From contig CM041531.1 in NCBI GenBank assembly GCA_023238725.1, forward strand, positions 18,126,643 to 18,190,642: a stretch of DNA of 64,000 nucleotides, read 5' to 3'. Source of the DNA: Scortum barcoo. Lineage: Eukaryota; Chordata; Actinopteri; Centrarchiformes; Terapontidae. The position numbers and the translations under genes were made by a program. The notes below the pieces were generated by a model. It had not been told where the DNA came from. It ran no database searches and saw only the letters and a list, made by a program, of their open reading frames with translations. The stretch's first letter is position 1. Each line of letters opens with the position of its first letter. Shown here in pieces: positions 37,759-50,599 of the stretch.

Positions 37759-37903
37759 AATCAGTCGTCTGTTCAATGGCACCGAGCCCATCGTGTTGGA
37801 CAGCTTGAAGCAGCACTACTTCATAGATCGGGACGGCGAGATATTCCGCTACATTCTCAGTTTCCTCAGGACCAGCAAATTGCTCCTTCCAGATGACTTC
37901 AAG
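37759..37903 (+). CDS. kctd15: kctd15 coding exon 2: core of the BTB domain
   Basis: This 145-base exon completes codon 55 and encodes residues to 103 (ISRLFNGTEPIVLDSLKQHY, then FIDRDGEIFRYILSFLRTSK and LLLPDDFK). These are the helices and the FIDRDG turn that KCTD BTB domains use for oligomer assembly. The residues RISRLFNGTEP and EIFRY agree with human KCTD15; KCTD1 has RIGRLFDGTEP and QMFRY. The acceptor is TTCAATTTTCAG and the donor is TTCAAG|GTATAC. The length is not a multiple of three, so skipping it would shift the frame and destroy the BTB domain. Confidence 0.97.
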
Positions 37904-39064
37904 GTATACACCCGCACCGCAACATACTGTATTGTGTGTACTTGTCTGCCCCATCAGCTCACACAGTTTGAACAACATAACAGCATAAAAGGCCTCAGTA
38001 TGTAAAGCCATCTGCCCAGACGTGCAGTCGAATTGTGTGAAGTTCCTCATTTCTCTCTGGATAATAAACTTAAGTGTGAATATGTTTGTATTTATTCATG
38101 TTTACCTGCCCTCTCAGGGGTTGCATGTTTTCAAAATAGACCGCAGTGATGCCACAACAGAGCTGAGGGTTCTGTTTTCACAGTGATTGACGTAGACTCG
38201 CCTTCCTCCCATTCAACACATTAATTACCTGTAATATAAGCATAAGCAATAATTAGCAAACGTTGGGGGGTGAAAAAAAGAAAGAAATGTGGAACAGACT
38301 TTCACAGTAGTGGAGAGGTAAAATGCTAGCTGGCTAACTGGAACATGGCCCCGTGATGTGTGTGCCAAAGCCCTGAGCTGTTGTTTTTCACTCAGAGTGG
38401 TTTCTATAGAGGTGAGCCCAGGTGAAATAGCCTGTCTGCCTCCGCCCCCCCACCCCCCCTTTGATGACCGACTCCCACGCAGACAGGAAGTCTCACTGAT
38501 AGTCAAGGACTCGCTGGGATTAATGCATCCTAATTTTCTCTGTGCCTGCATACACATACATGTGTGCACGCTCATTTCACTCTTTGTGGGCTGTTGAATC
38601 CGCTTTGGCTCGCATTAGACCACTGAGGCTGCACACACCTGGCTCCTGTATTAGCATCTGCATGAAAGAACTCGATTGTATATGAAAGCATATACAGTAT
38701 ATTGTGTCGGTTCTGTGTATGAAATGATCCAAAGCACATGTTCACATTCGGTATCAAATAATGCTTTAGTCTACACAGAGGTACATTTCCCATCCTTGTG
38801 TGGATATAAATACACATATTTTGTATTTTTGTCATCAGTTCACATCAGTGAGTTGATCATAAATCTGTCTCTGTCCCAACTTAATACAGTAAAATGGCAC
38901 TTTCACTGTTTTTATGTTAGCATCTGTTATAGTTGATATGTACAAAGATGTGGAGAATGTGTTGCTTTTTTACATGGAGCCACATTAGTATTTATTCCAC
39001 GTCATGTTTCTGGCAGTTTTCTAAATTCAAGCCTCTGCAATGCTCTGCTTTGGTCTCCACCACT

Positions 39065-39345
39065 TTATGAGCAAAATACCTGGCTCTTTAGCTGTTACAC
39101 ACTCCACTATGTTCACCAGCCATTTGTTAATAGTGTCTGTATGCCATTTGGTTCTGCACAGGTAGCATTCACCTGCCTTCTGCTGCTGAAGTAAATCAAA
39201 ACAATGACATTGTACTCCAAAAAGGATGGAAATGAGTGCACTGAAAACAAGAACAGTGTGCTGAAAGATACAAAACTCCTCCGTAGAGTGTTTCATATTA
39301 CACATAGTCATATAAAAATATTAATCGGTGCAGCTTTAAACCAAA
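39065..39345 (+). repeat. Interspersed repeat family B, copy 2
   Basis: Opens CTGGCTCTTTAGCTGTTACA then CACTCCACTATGTTCACCAG, and closes ATATAAAAATATTAATCGGT then GCAGCTTTAAAC. Both ends match the copy at 20205-20485. It lies in a kctd15 intron in the same orientation as the gene. Confidence 0.6.
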
Positions 39346-39699
39346 TGGATGGCACCACTAGCAAGTTAGTCTCACCCAACAAGTAGCCACACAACCACAT
39401 GTGGCAGGATTATTATATATTCTGCCTGCAGCTCCTTTCTTTTCAAGGTTTTTATTCAGTGATACTGTTTCCTAGGTGTATTCTATTCTTCAATGCTACC
39501 CCACCTTAACTTGCGTGACCTTTCCACCGGGCTGGCGCTTGTTCATCATTCTCTACAAGGGAACAAGGCGAGGCCAAGCCACACAGAGCCGGGGGCAAAC
39601 TCTCCAGGCCTCACGGATAGTCTGAACGAGAGCCAAACCTCAGACAACAGAACATGACATGAAAGCCCTGCATATTTTCAGCAAATGACGGCTTGACTC

Positions 39700-40020
39700 A
39701 GTACCGATTAGTTTTTCCCTTCCTATTCATGCTTTTTCCCTCCCTTTCTATGAAGATTTGACAGTCCAATCAGGCAGCACGGTTGAAGAGAATGCATTGG
39801 ACTTCATTGTTTCAACTCATTACGATCCCCTCGCATAAGCCTGTGTTGATCTGCATACCTTTCAATTTGCGTGAAGCCGGGGAAAAAAAAAATGCAAATA
39901 GTGCGAGGCGGAATTGAGCATGTCCTTATCTGAACACAATCAGGCTTGCCGTCGCCAGAGGGCTGGGTCTGTTCTGCTGCTGGCAGCCACGGCGCTGTGT
40001 GTTTTGCTAAATCAATGTGA
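39700..40020. promoter_or_regulatory. Candidate intronic enhancer with POU octamer (tentative)
   Basis: Repeat-poor sequence of mixed composition containing a perfect ATGCAAAT octamer at 39892-39899, a CCTATTCATGC word and an AATCAATGTGAAAG end. It resembles intronic conserved elements of developmental genes. No conservation data are available, so this is inference. Confidence 0.25.
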
Positions 40021-42604
40021 AAGTCTGAGCAGAATAGGAAAAGAAATTTTTCAGCCTACATCAGTGGAACAAAATATTCACTATTAATATCCTCCCTCGT
40101 CTCATTATTCAAACCACAATTAATCACAACAGTGTAAGCAATGCTCAGTCATATTGAGGGCATGGTTATAAAGCGTTAAGAGTTAGCGGTCTCTGTGTCG
40201 GTTTATTCAGGCTTTTGTACTGCGCTTTAAATCAATAAAGCTCTGTTTTTTAGATAGAAAGTGCTAAAAAGAAATAATAGGAAAGAGGTAATGTTTTCAA
40301 TTTTTGTTGGTGCTGTATGGTAGATGAGAGTCGGCTGGATTATTTCACCGGTGGCCTATTTAATCAACAACCTGTGAACCCCTGCTTGTGTGGCTTTCGT
40401 CATTTTTTTGTCCAAAACATGCAATAGGTCTTTATCAGTCCACGGACTCTCTCATAGTGACAGTTTCCATCATTTTCTTCCTCTTCTTCTCTTTCTCTGC
40501 CTCCCTCTCTGTCTCTCCCTCCCTCTGTCCTTCCCTGAGATGTTGCCTTGCCGGTGGGCGATCAGGTCGGATCATTATTTTGAAGCTCAAACGGGCTGTC
40601 TGGACACAGGATTGGGGGATGAATTGTCTCGTAGAGCTGGCAGCAGTAGCAGCAGCTCCAGCAGCCAGGACGGAGCTGTTGGCCCTGTCTCCCTCTCATC
40701 CTCACCTCAGCGCTTAGGATTACTCTGTTGTTTTCTGCACTGCACAGGATGACTAAAGTGCCTCGCAGACAGACCCCTGTTAAAAACATATCCATCCATG
40801 ACTTCAGACCTGTGAAGGATGAGGAGCTACACTTTGATACAGAGAGCTGCCTGAAGGGGAGCGTCTCAGTATGAGTTTTGTCAGCTGCAGCAAGAAGGCC
40901 AGGAGAGAAAAAGGCAGGGAGAAAGGGAGAGAAAAAGGGAAAAAAGGACCCGCCACCCCCTCTTTCGCATTCTGAAATCTTAAATATTAGACCGTCAGCC
41001 TAAGATGTATTGCGTCAACGCTCGTCCAGATGGAGTTGTATTTGGGTGTCGTTCACACGCCTCAGATGAAGGCACAGCTTAGATGACGGGGTAAACCAGT
41101 GAGGGAGGCTTTTCAAGGCTAAAGAGTCTGACAGAAGCAGCAAGGTTAATGAATATGCTGTTTGCTGCCATGCTCTGTTTCTATACCCAGCAGTGGTCCG
41201 CAGAAGGGAAGGGGAAAAGCTCTTTTTAGATCAGGGCTCCCTGGCGGACTCAGCACCCAACACCCACAGCCACCAGTGATGCAGACTATATGAAACATAT
41301 GTCGTTTCCGCAGCGCAATCGTACATCGTCTCACTTTTCAGGCATTTCGACATTGCACCAAGATGAGCAACCTCTATCTGTAGTTGTTAGCCATATAACC
41401 AAATGCATAATAAGTTGTTTGTTGTGCTTTGATGATGTCCATACGCTAAAACAAACTATAAAAACAAACTATAGCCAGGGGCCAAGGACCATGAACAGCA
41501 TGTAAGACTAAACTTTGAATGGCAGTAATGGAAGTTCATGAACTAAGAATGGATTAAGCTGTCATTCTGTGTCACAGTGAAACACTAATCACAACACAGA
41601 TTTATTAATTACTAATTGTTTAGCTGAAAGATTTGCAGCATTTAGGTGTAACCTAATTAAATCTTGTTCTAATAGGAGCTTAACATCGGGCCACAAGCCT
41701 CATTAACATAAAACTCCCTCCATGTGAGGAATACATTAAAATCCTCCTTGGCTGATGATTGTCCTCATGTTCACTTGCACATATCTTTTCCTCACCTCCC
41801 GTCTGCTTCCAATAGCGAACCTCCGTCTCCCTGTATTTTCTATGGTAGCGGTGAATGATAGTGCCATCTGGTCTTGTGGGAAATTAGAGGCAAGAGCACA
41901 GGGGCAAATGCCCCCCAGCAAGCCCTGCCCAGGAGGGAGAGGCAGACAATCTGCTGCAGACTGTCTGCACACAGGAATGCACCATCCCACTTCACTGGAG
42001 CCCCACTGACGGCCTTTCTGGAGTCGGTTCGCTAAAACATGCTAAGGGCTAGCACAGCTCTGCCAAGAGCTACTGCGGAGGAGAGCTCCAGCATGGCTAT
42101 GCTTTGTTTATTGAGAGCATTGTCCTGCTGGTCGTAGGCCATCGCCAGTCTTGGTTTACTGTTCTTCTTTCCAGAAGATGTATCACTGTACATGGTAACA
42201 AGTGAGATGTTACCAATTAGAGCAATTACACATCTTTGACTTCACAAGGACAAACAAAGGTCATTGACTTACATTTATATGTTGGGTATTTGTATAATTC
42301 TTATTCCACTAAACTTACCATGTGTGCAGGAGTATAAATTTAAACACTGCTGCCATTATTAGAAGCCTTTGTTAATGAGTTTATGTCACAAAAATGTTGT
42401 TCCTTCACACTTTGCACTCTTTAGTTTCTTAAAGAAGACAGTGAGGACAAAAGATACTAGTGGTATCTGACACACACATATAAATGTGTTCCTGTTGATA
42501 GTCAGAAATACTGTAGGACATTTTAGAGCATATTTATCACTGTGCTATTTGGTATTTGTTCTTCCATGCACGCCTGTGCTGCACAGTTAGTGTTTCACTA
42601 CCGC

Positions 42605-42720
42605 AGAAGGGTCAAAGTGCAGATGCAGCCAGAACGGCTCTCCTGGAGTAATTAGAGGTTAAGTGTCTTGCTCAAGGACACTTTGTCATTAGTTACTGTC
42701 GGGGAGCCAAGAGAATACCT
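42605..42720 (+). repeat. Short dispersed-repeat remnant
   Basis: The stretch AGAGGTTAAGTGTCTTGCTC followed by AAGGACACTTTG is a familiar edge motif of abundant fish repeats (GGTTAAGTGCCTTGCTCAAGG in its usual form). It lies about 200 bases before kctd15 coding exon 3. Boundaries are approximate. Confidence 0.4.
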
Positions 42721-42911
42721 TTTAAATATTCCTTCTACTGTTATCTTAATGTTGCACAGCACTGTATATGTGTAGGGTTTTGTCCTGATGACCTTGGTGA
42801 TGAACTGTGATGTAACGAAACTCACAGTGTGTTAGTCACACATATGGCCAAGAGCAGCATACACACATGCAAACTCAGTGCATTCATTTTCATCCTAATC
42901 TGCCTGTATAG

Positions 42912-43217
42912 GACTTCCACCTGCTGTACGAAGAGGCCCGCTATTACCAGCTGACGCCCATGATCAAGGAGCTGGAGCGCTGGAAGCAGGAGCGCGAGCA
43001 ACGGCGGATGGCTCAGCCCTGCGACTGCCTGGTAGTTCGAGTCACACCCGACCTGGGGGAAAGGATCGCCTTGAGTGGGGAGAAGGTCCTCATCGAGGAG
43101 ATCTTCCCAGAGACTGGGGACGTTATGTGTAACTCAGTCAACGCCGGCTGGAACCAGGACCCAACACACGTCATCCGCTTCCCCCTCAATGGCTACTGCA
43201 GGCTCAACTCCGTCCAG
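42912..43217 (+). CDS. kctd15: kctd15 coding exon 3: BTB end and C-terminal domain
   Basis: This 306-base exon opens on a codon boundary after CTGCCTGTATAG and ends CGTCCAG|GTAACA. It encodes residues 104-205. The BTB domain finishes in a helical segment (DFHLLYEEARYYQLTPMIKE) with a charged ERWKQEREQRR tail. The conserved C-terminal domain follows (CDCLVVRVTPDLGERIALSG; GDVMCNSVNAGWNQDPTHVI), shared by KCTD1 and KCTD15 and absent from most KCTD proteins. NQDPTHV and NGYCRLNSVQ agree with KCTD15 where KCTD1 has NHDSTHV and NGYCHLNSVQ. The exon is GC-richer than its flanks, as expected for coding sequence. Confidence 0.97.
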
Positions 43218-44539
43218 GTAACACCGGAGATCCCTTTTGTCCTCTGCTTGTGGCACATTTAATACTTACAAGACAATTTATGAAAAACTGATCCACGAAA
43301 TCTTGATTTAATTACAACATCTGACAAAATACAAATAGTTTTTTTTAGTGGTGATTGAAGCAACCCAGCACAGTGTTTCACCGGGTTTTATGGAAGGTAT
43401 CATGTCCTGTTGGAAATGCAAGTATCATGCTTGCATTTGGTTGGTACGGGGATATTAGTGTATCATGAGTACTGCAGACAGCAAGCGCAAAATTCAAGTT
43501 TGAGTAATACGTGACTGCCCAGGACTCATAATACAATAAAAACTTTCTCTTTTTTCACAGACAGATTTGGCAAAATAAACCCTGGTAAAGGTCAACAGGA
43601 TATACAAAACAATCACAGTAGTAATATTATGGCCATATGTTAAAATTAAGTAAGTAGTAAGTTTAAGTTTAAATTCAATATTAAATTAAATTAAATAAAA
43701 ATTAAAATAAAAAATTAAATAGCATGAGGTACTGTAAAGTAATAGTAAAACATGAATGATGGAATGAATTAACATTTTGACTTCTGAGGAATCATCCTGT
43801 ATGTTCAGGTCACATGTGCACAACCCAATACTGAGTTCATTTTAGGAATATTGCAGGGCTGTTATACTGTGACTGGAATCACTAAATAATTAACTAAATG
43901 AAAGTAGTGCTCCAAAATGAAAATGATATTTTAACAGTGCTACAAGAACCTGTTAACCACATTTCCAATCGCAAAGTATTTGCCCTTAGCACAGACTGAA
44001 TCAGCATATAGAACGGCATAAACTTTATTCATAAAATTCTTTGTTTTTTTTAAATCTCTTTTTTTTAATTCTGAAAGTATAATGCAACACAAACAATGGA
44101 TAACCAGCTATTAAATACAAAAATGCATATTTTCATTGCAGCTTGATGTAACATTAAGTTCAGCTGTGATTAACCTTCATAATATCAGTAGTTTGAAGGT
44201 ACCATAAGACCCATAGTACGATAGCATCCCTTTGGTGAATAGACACAATATGCAGTATGCAGGGTTGAATACTTCCTGGGGCAGGTATACAGAAACTGTT
44301 AAAGCTTTTAAAATGCACAGGTCTCCTTATGATTTTACAATGAAACCCTTGTGTGTATTTTGTCTGGACCCAGCGGTCCTGCATCTGTTTGATTTGGCAC
44401 TGCAGGTGTTTTATGGCTCCAGTCCCATCTTTGAGGTTAGCCATAGGATGCAGACTCCACAGAGAAACTTCGCTATGAGTCAGTCAACATGATTTTTGGC
44501 CTTGTATGCACTCTGCATGTTGCCACAGTGGAGACTTCT

Positions 44540-44725
44540 TTTTTTTTTCTTTTATTTATCCAGCAAGGGATTTTTGCTGAGCAAGCAAACGATTTTTCAC
44601 CACCACCCTTCAACACTTTCATACACACTTAAACACCTGGCTGGGATTTGCACTGTACAAGAAGCACTTTGATGGCCACTGTGCAGCGGCACTGGTGTTA
44701 CTGAGCCTTAGCTGCCCTGCTGAAC
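44540..44725 (+). repeat. Possible dispersed-repeat remnant
   Basis: A T-rich start (TTTTATTTATCCAGCAAGG) followed by CACCTGGCTGGGATTTGCAC resembles pieces of common fish repeats, but no second copy was found in the window. Weak call. Confidence 0.25.
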
Positions 44726-47700
44726 AGCATGTTGATAGTATCTGCTGAAGGACAAGAGACTGTAAATTGTCCCCCCTCTCAGTCCAGATTCTATCATCTA
44801 TCATCATCTTGCAGATTTTCAGGTCTGGCGCCAGTATAAAGCTTGTATGTACACTGGTTTTATTCTTTGTCTACATGTTATAATTCCACCTTAAAACTTT
44901 TCTTGAGGGCAGTTGGCATGATTTGTGGCCCTTTATATGGCATTTTGCCGCAGTAGAGATGATAGCTTGTTGTCACTAACCGGGATAATAGCTATGGAAG
45001 GAGGTAATGACAGGTGTAAAGAACGTGTGTAGTTTTTCATTCTGTCACATTTTCCGAGTGGCTCTTGTGGCTGTAGTATGATGTGAAATCAGAGCCTGAC
45101 CTGTCCTTTGTGGTGTGTGATCATTATCTTTTTATGGTACTCACAGCACATGTAAAGTAAATCAACATTTATATTCTCAAATACATTTACTTTACAGTAC
45201 GTTGTACCTTTTTCAAACAGGTAATCTGGCTGAGATGAACAATCCCCTTTCTTTAAAGCTGGCTAAAGTGCAGTAAAGCAGTGAGAGATTAAAAACAACT
45301 TCAGAAAACTAGTTTTACAGTTGTGTTACCCAGAGAGGTCTGTGAGAGGGAGAATGGGGAAGGGGGGAGCACATAACAGCCTCACACCACAGGCTCGATA
45401 TAACACACTTCAGTGCCCACAGCCATGAACAGGCCAACACATAGAGGAGCCTTCCCCCCTCCAGCACCCAGAGGGAGCCTCTCCCAGGCAGGCTAGTGCG
45501 CTCTGACACCTCCACCTCCCTTCTGCCAGTGTGAGAGACCACCTCCAGGGAGGAGAGCCGAGCAAGCGGGACAAAGCACGTGTGGACTGCGGCCATGTTT
45601 TCCTGCGAAAAAATGAAGAGGAGGAATGGAAAGGGGGGGAAAATGATATGCATAATTTACGCTTTACTCCTTTTTAAGACACAGCTCCTTTTTAAAAAAG
45701 ACTCCAATATAACACCGCTCAAGGCAATTGAAATACACGTATTGCATTTTTTAATACCATACTTACAATTTCTCAAACAGCCTAAACCGGTTTATACTTC
45801 TTTTATAGATTTTTAAATGACTTGCAATATAATTAATTGGCCGCATCAACTAACACAACATTTTCCCACTCTGTTTACCAGTGAGACTGGTTATGGAATG
45901 TGAGTGCATCTGACTATCATGGTCTGAATGGAGGTTTTATTGTTTAGGTTTTTATTGGCCTGCTCCCTTAAAGGCGAGGTGAGCTGAAATCTTCTTTTCT
46001 GACAAACTATTAACAGAAAGAGGAGCTGGATCGTCACGGTTTCCTGTAAGCCATGCTCCCCTTTGTCTCGCAGTAAGGTGGCGTTAGTTGTGGCTTACTT
46101 GTCTCATGCCGGCCCCTTTAAGGAACACAGATACATGAAATTCTGTTGAAAAAAAAAAAAATCAAAAGCACAAACACACACACACATATGCAAGCACAGT
46201 AGAAGGGGCCCGGCTCATTGAGTCGATGTAGATGAGGACACAAGGAGCAGATGGAGGTGTTTTTCGGTGTAAGGGGAGATTTTTCTAAACAACTTACTCA
46301 TTCTGTCCTCTCTCATTGTTGCGTGAAGGTATGAGAAGGTTAGGAAAATAATCCTTGTCTTACCCGCCAGACAATGAGCCTCTGATCTGATTTCAGTCCT
46401 GGACCCCAACCCAGGGGAACACATACACAACCACACCCTGCCCACAGAGGAAGACCAAGAAGAGAAAGGCGGGCGGGGGCAGGGGGGGGGCAGATGTAGT
46501 GCTGTCTAGAACAGGGTATTTATGACTGGACTGGTTTTTAGAAAAGGTCCTGACAGGAAAAAGATGGATATGTGACTTTTAAATGTACACTGTTATGTCA
46601 CTGGCATTGAGAATTCATTTTAGTCTCAAATGATTTTACTGAAGCTAAGGCACTGTTGCTGTCTTGCCCAGGGCTGGAAACTGCTAGACCTTGTGATACG
46701 TTGGTCACAATGAGATAACATGACATTTTTCAGTGCTTTACTGTACACTAAGCACAGCAACCTAGATTATGTGGTTTATTATTCACTTAAAGATAAAGTG
46801 GCACCCCTAAGGTCAGAAAAATTGGCTATACTTGGGAGTATGTCACTCGATTACTCAGTGATATTCATAGCATTGGATTCTTGTTTTTTACTTTTTTTTT
46901 TTTTCGAGAGTATCAACTTCTGATATGTTAGTGTATCATCTTCGATTTACAGTTAGAAATATTACAGTACTAACTGTTTGTATCAGAGAGAATATCTTGG
47001 ACGGAAAGTCCTACAGTATTACAAACCATACTATAAAGTTAGCCCCTTCTTTAGTCCTTCCTCTTGTGTATTCAAATGTGAGAGAGCGAGAATAAACAAC
47101 TCCACCTTGGCGAGTGATTCTCCATGAAGTCATGAATGGAATTTAGGGAATAATGCAAACCACCTGCGCTGTGATGTAGATCCAGCAGAGAGAAACAGAG
47201 AACAGCAAAGGCACTTAACGGAGGGAAAACATTTAGCCAAAGAGCCACAGAGGTGTACACACACGCGTCCCAGAGCTGGAGCCGCGCCTGCTGCTCCATA
47301 CATCACCATGATGAAGCACTCGGATCAGACCAGAGCCAATCCGTCCTTTATCAATGTGACAGCGGAGGCAGTCGTAGAGAAGGGCCCCCTGTCCCCCTGC
47401 TGCCCAGGCGGGGAACGCAACACGTCGCAACACTCTCTTACATGTCACTCTGCCACTCCATCAATCCTGCACTGGGTGGAAAGAGAAAGCACAGCTCATC
47501 AGAGCAGACAAGGCCACACAAACACCTCAGCTGTGCTCCTCAGTGGCCTGAGTGGCAGAGCAAGACATTAACACTGCTGTGGTTAGAGGTCTCTGTGCTG
47601 CCTGTGCCGCTCAGCAGGTAGAGCCCAGCATCAGGCACTCAGGCCCACCAGACAGCAGATTAACCTGCAGCGTGGTGGGGATAAAGACTGGACCATGCTG

Positions 47701-47856
47701 CCTTATGACAGCCTCAGCAGCTGGTGCCAGAAAAATGCTTTACAAAAAAAAAACGTTTCATGTTTTTGTTGGATGCAGCGTGGTCAGGTGGCAGGAAGAA
47801 GGTTTTTCTAAGTGTGACCCTGGCAACAGCCAACAGCAGTTATGATACACCTGGAG

Positions 47857-48336
47857 GAAAGTAGAGGAATTATTCAGATAATTTATTTCAATTTAAGTAT
47901 CAATTCCAATACTCTGTTAGAAGTAAAGATTTTTTATTCAAAATCATACTTAAGTAAAAGTCCAAAAGCAAAAGTACTCATAATTCACAATTTACCCTCA
48001 ACATTGTTTAATCAGATATTATTGGATCATTATTACTGATGTAGTACTGTGTAAATAGCATTTTAAAGTTGCAGTTGATCAAAGCAGAGCTAATAACAAC
48101 TTCATACTGTTTAAGGTGGTTGTAAAGATTGCATCAGAATTTATAAGCTTAATTATTTTGTAAGTAAATTATGGACCTTACAAAGCCCAGTAGTAACTAT
48201 TGCTCTCAAATAAATGTAGTGGATGCTTAATGTGGAAATACTCAAGAAAAGTACAAATGCCTCAAAATTGTATGTGCAGCACATGAGTAACTTAGTTAAG
48301 CAGCAGTACTGAGTTATGTTCCACCACCGGTCACCA
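47857..48336 (+). repeat. AAGTA-rich interspersed repeat, long copy 2
   Basis: Passes CATACTTAAGTAAAAGTCCA, GCAAAAGTACTCATAATTCA, AGCATTTTAAAGTTGCAGTT and GGAAATACTCAAGAAAAGTA, and ends GAGTTATGTTCCACCACCGG. The order matches the copy at 23825-24240 and the consensus I know, whose far end reads GTTACATTCCACCACTG. Orientation is the same as kctd15. Confidence 0.65.
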
Positions 48337-48479
48337 TAGTTTACCAAAAAGAGAAACAGAGCACAGATGGATGAGAAAATGTCACTGAATGAGCCAAGTA
48401 GTGTGGAATCCTTCATCCTCACATGCACACGTTTGTTTGGTTTTATTCTGAAATGACTGACCTAACACTAAATACCGCT

Positions 48480-48560
48480 GCTCCCTGTGTAGCACAGTGG
48501 GTATTTACACTGCCAGGGTTAGGGGTTGTATTGCCACCAGTGTCACTTGAACTGAATTAC
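48480..48560 (+). repeat. Possible tRNA-SINE head remnant
   Basis: CCTGTGTAGCACAGTGGGTA resembles a pol III A box and GGGGTTGTATTGCC a decayed B box about 30 bases on. No second copy or SINE tail was recognised. Confidence 0.3.
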
Positions 48561-50599
48561 TATGTGGTGTCATAAAAGTTAAAGACACTTTAAGTCAAAG
48601 TGTCCATTTGTAATGGCGAGCTCTTGTCTTGTCAGCTCCACAAATATGGCGACTTGATCATGTGCCGCAAATGCCATGAGAATATATTACACTGTCAAAG
48701 TGTTTTTGTCGCTTGTGATTCCTAAAAAAGCTGGCAGATGGCTTGGAGAATTAGAAAGAGTGGGAGCTTCTCGGCTGTTTTACACCAGATGCTCGTGATA
48801 AGCAGAGGATGCGATGCAGAGACTGCAGTTAGCGCTCCCTGTCACATGTTAAAGACTGTGCATAGTTAAACAAAAGCAACCCCCTGAGTGCAGCGCCCAT
48901 CACATGCTGCAGCGTGAGTGCGTGTCATACGTGTCAATCATGTCTGAGCCCTGTGCTGTGAGGAGCAAGTGTCTTCAAGCGCCTCCTGAGAGGTGTTGCA
49001 AGTCTGTGCGCACTCCGGTGGCCATCAATATTACATTGTGCTCCGTTTTCCAGCCCTGAGACTCATCCCCTTTGATTCCTGCCTTGCCATCTTCGCTGTG
49101 CTGGAAACATATACGGTGCTGGGAGGTTAGAGTAGCTGGGCTGATATATCCCGTCCTCATCCCCACTGCGACCCCAGATTGAGTGGCAGCTCAGCGAGCT
49201 GGTTGTATGCCGAATGGTGTGTGCGTATTTTGGGGGCAGATCCCTGTGCAGCCAAGTCGGCCCTGTAACAGTGAGAATGGTTTATTATGTTTCAAGTCTA
49301 TAAGGATCACTGGGGATGAAGAGGGCGAGGAGACGCTTTTGTTCAGCTTTCTGCTTCGATCACACAGGCGGGAAAAGACAAGAAGAAGCGCTGAAGTTCA
49401 GAGTAGAACAAGAAAACTTTGGTAAAGTGTTCTCATATATTCTGTTCTGTTGTATACTGATTTCCTGTCTTGAAAACAGCCAGGGTAGTGACATACACCA
49501 AGCAAGGTACACAGCAATACTGGACTCCAAGTTCAAAGAAGTTTACATGAAAAGGAAGAAAAAACAAAGAATGCTAATTAGCTCTAATTCCATTTCACGG
49601 AAATCATCATGCTTGGAATGAAATTTGACCAATCAGATTGCTCACATGCAACTCACTGTTTGAATATTTTGCTATGGTTTCGCTCAAGTGAGGCAGGAAA
49701 GTAAGCAGAGAAATCTGCATAAGTACAACATAAGCTGGGATCTTAAAGCCTGCAGTCACAAGTATGTTGCGCTGAACTGAGCCACCAGAACATGTGTTAG
49801 CTTTTTAAGAGGGTGCATTATTTTCTGTTGTCAGCTGGGACTGATTTCAGGACATTGTCCTGTGGACATTGAAACCTTTTGCTTGGATACATCTTAATTA
49901 TTCAGTGTATTGTTTATTCCCCTGTGGCACTAATTCACTGTGTCAAACTGAATATGAAGTTTTTTTTATGGCTTCTTATAGTCATTACAGTATCCTTGAA
50001 TCAGTTACAACTATCTATAATAATATCCTTAAGTCTTTTGTGTTGCCATGCATTAATGATAAAAGTGTTTTCAGACTATCTTTATTGATCAGGCCATTCT
50101 CCTCTGTGACCAAATTCATTGCCGAACATGACAGAGTCCCACATGCGTTAAGAGATGATGGGGAAAAATGCAATGTGATGCAATGATCAAAGAAGGCTAT
50201 GTAATATCATTTCCATAATCGTTAGGCTCCTCCGTCGTCTGTCATGGATTTGGGAGTGTTTGATGCTTGGGCAGGTCTCTTAATTAGCCATCCTCACCAT
50301 CAGCTGTCTGCCACCCCTTCTGTCTCACAAATTACAGAGTTTGTCGTCGTCGTATGGCCAGAGGACGAAAAAGGAGGGGGGTTTAACTTTTCCAAGTGGT
50401 CTCACAAGCAGCCCGTCGGCCCACATTTTAGTTTTAATCAAGAAGTGTGGGAGGTTCAGGTCTGTTCAACAAGTTTGTGTGTGAATATGCGCGTTGAGAT
50501 TTGCATTTGTATGTTTGCATTCTTTCACACCTTGTCATTACCGTCTCGGCACGTGTTTGTGTGTGTGTTATTTATCTGCTCCTCTCTGCTGTGTTAATC

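Larger units (their letters stand above)
37904..42911 (+). other. kctd15 intron between coding exons 2 and 3
   Basis: Starts GTATAC and ends TCTGCCTGTATAG. It carries a family B repeat copy at about 39.1-39.3 kb, a repeat-poor block at about 39.7-40.0 kb and pyrimidine-rich stretches at about 40.47-40.54 kb. Short open frames lack splice context. Confidence 0.9.
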
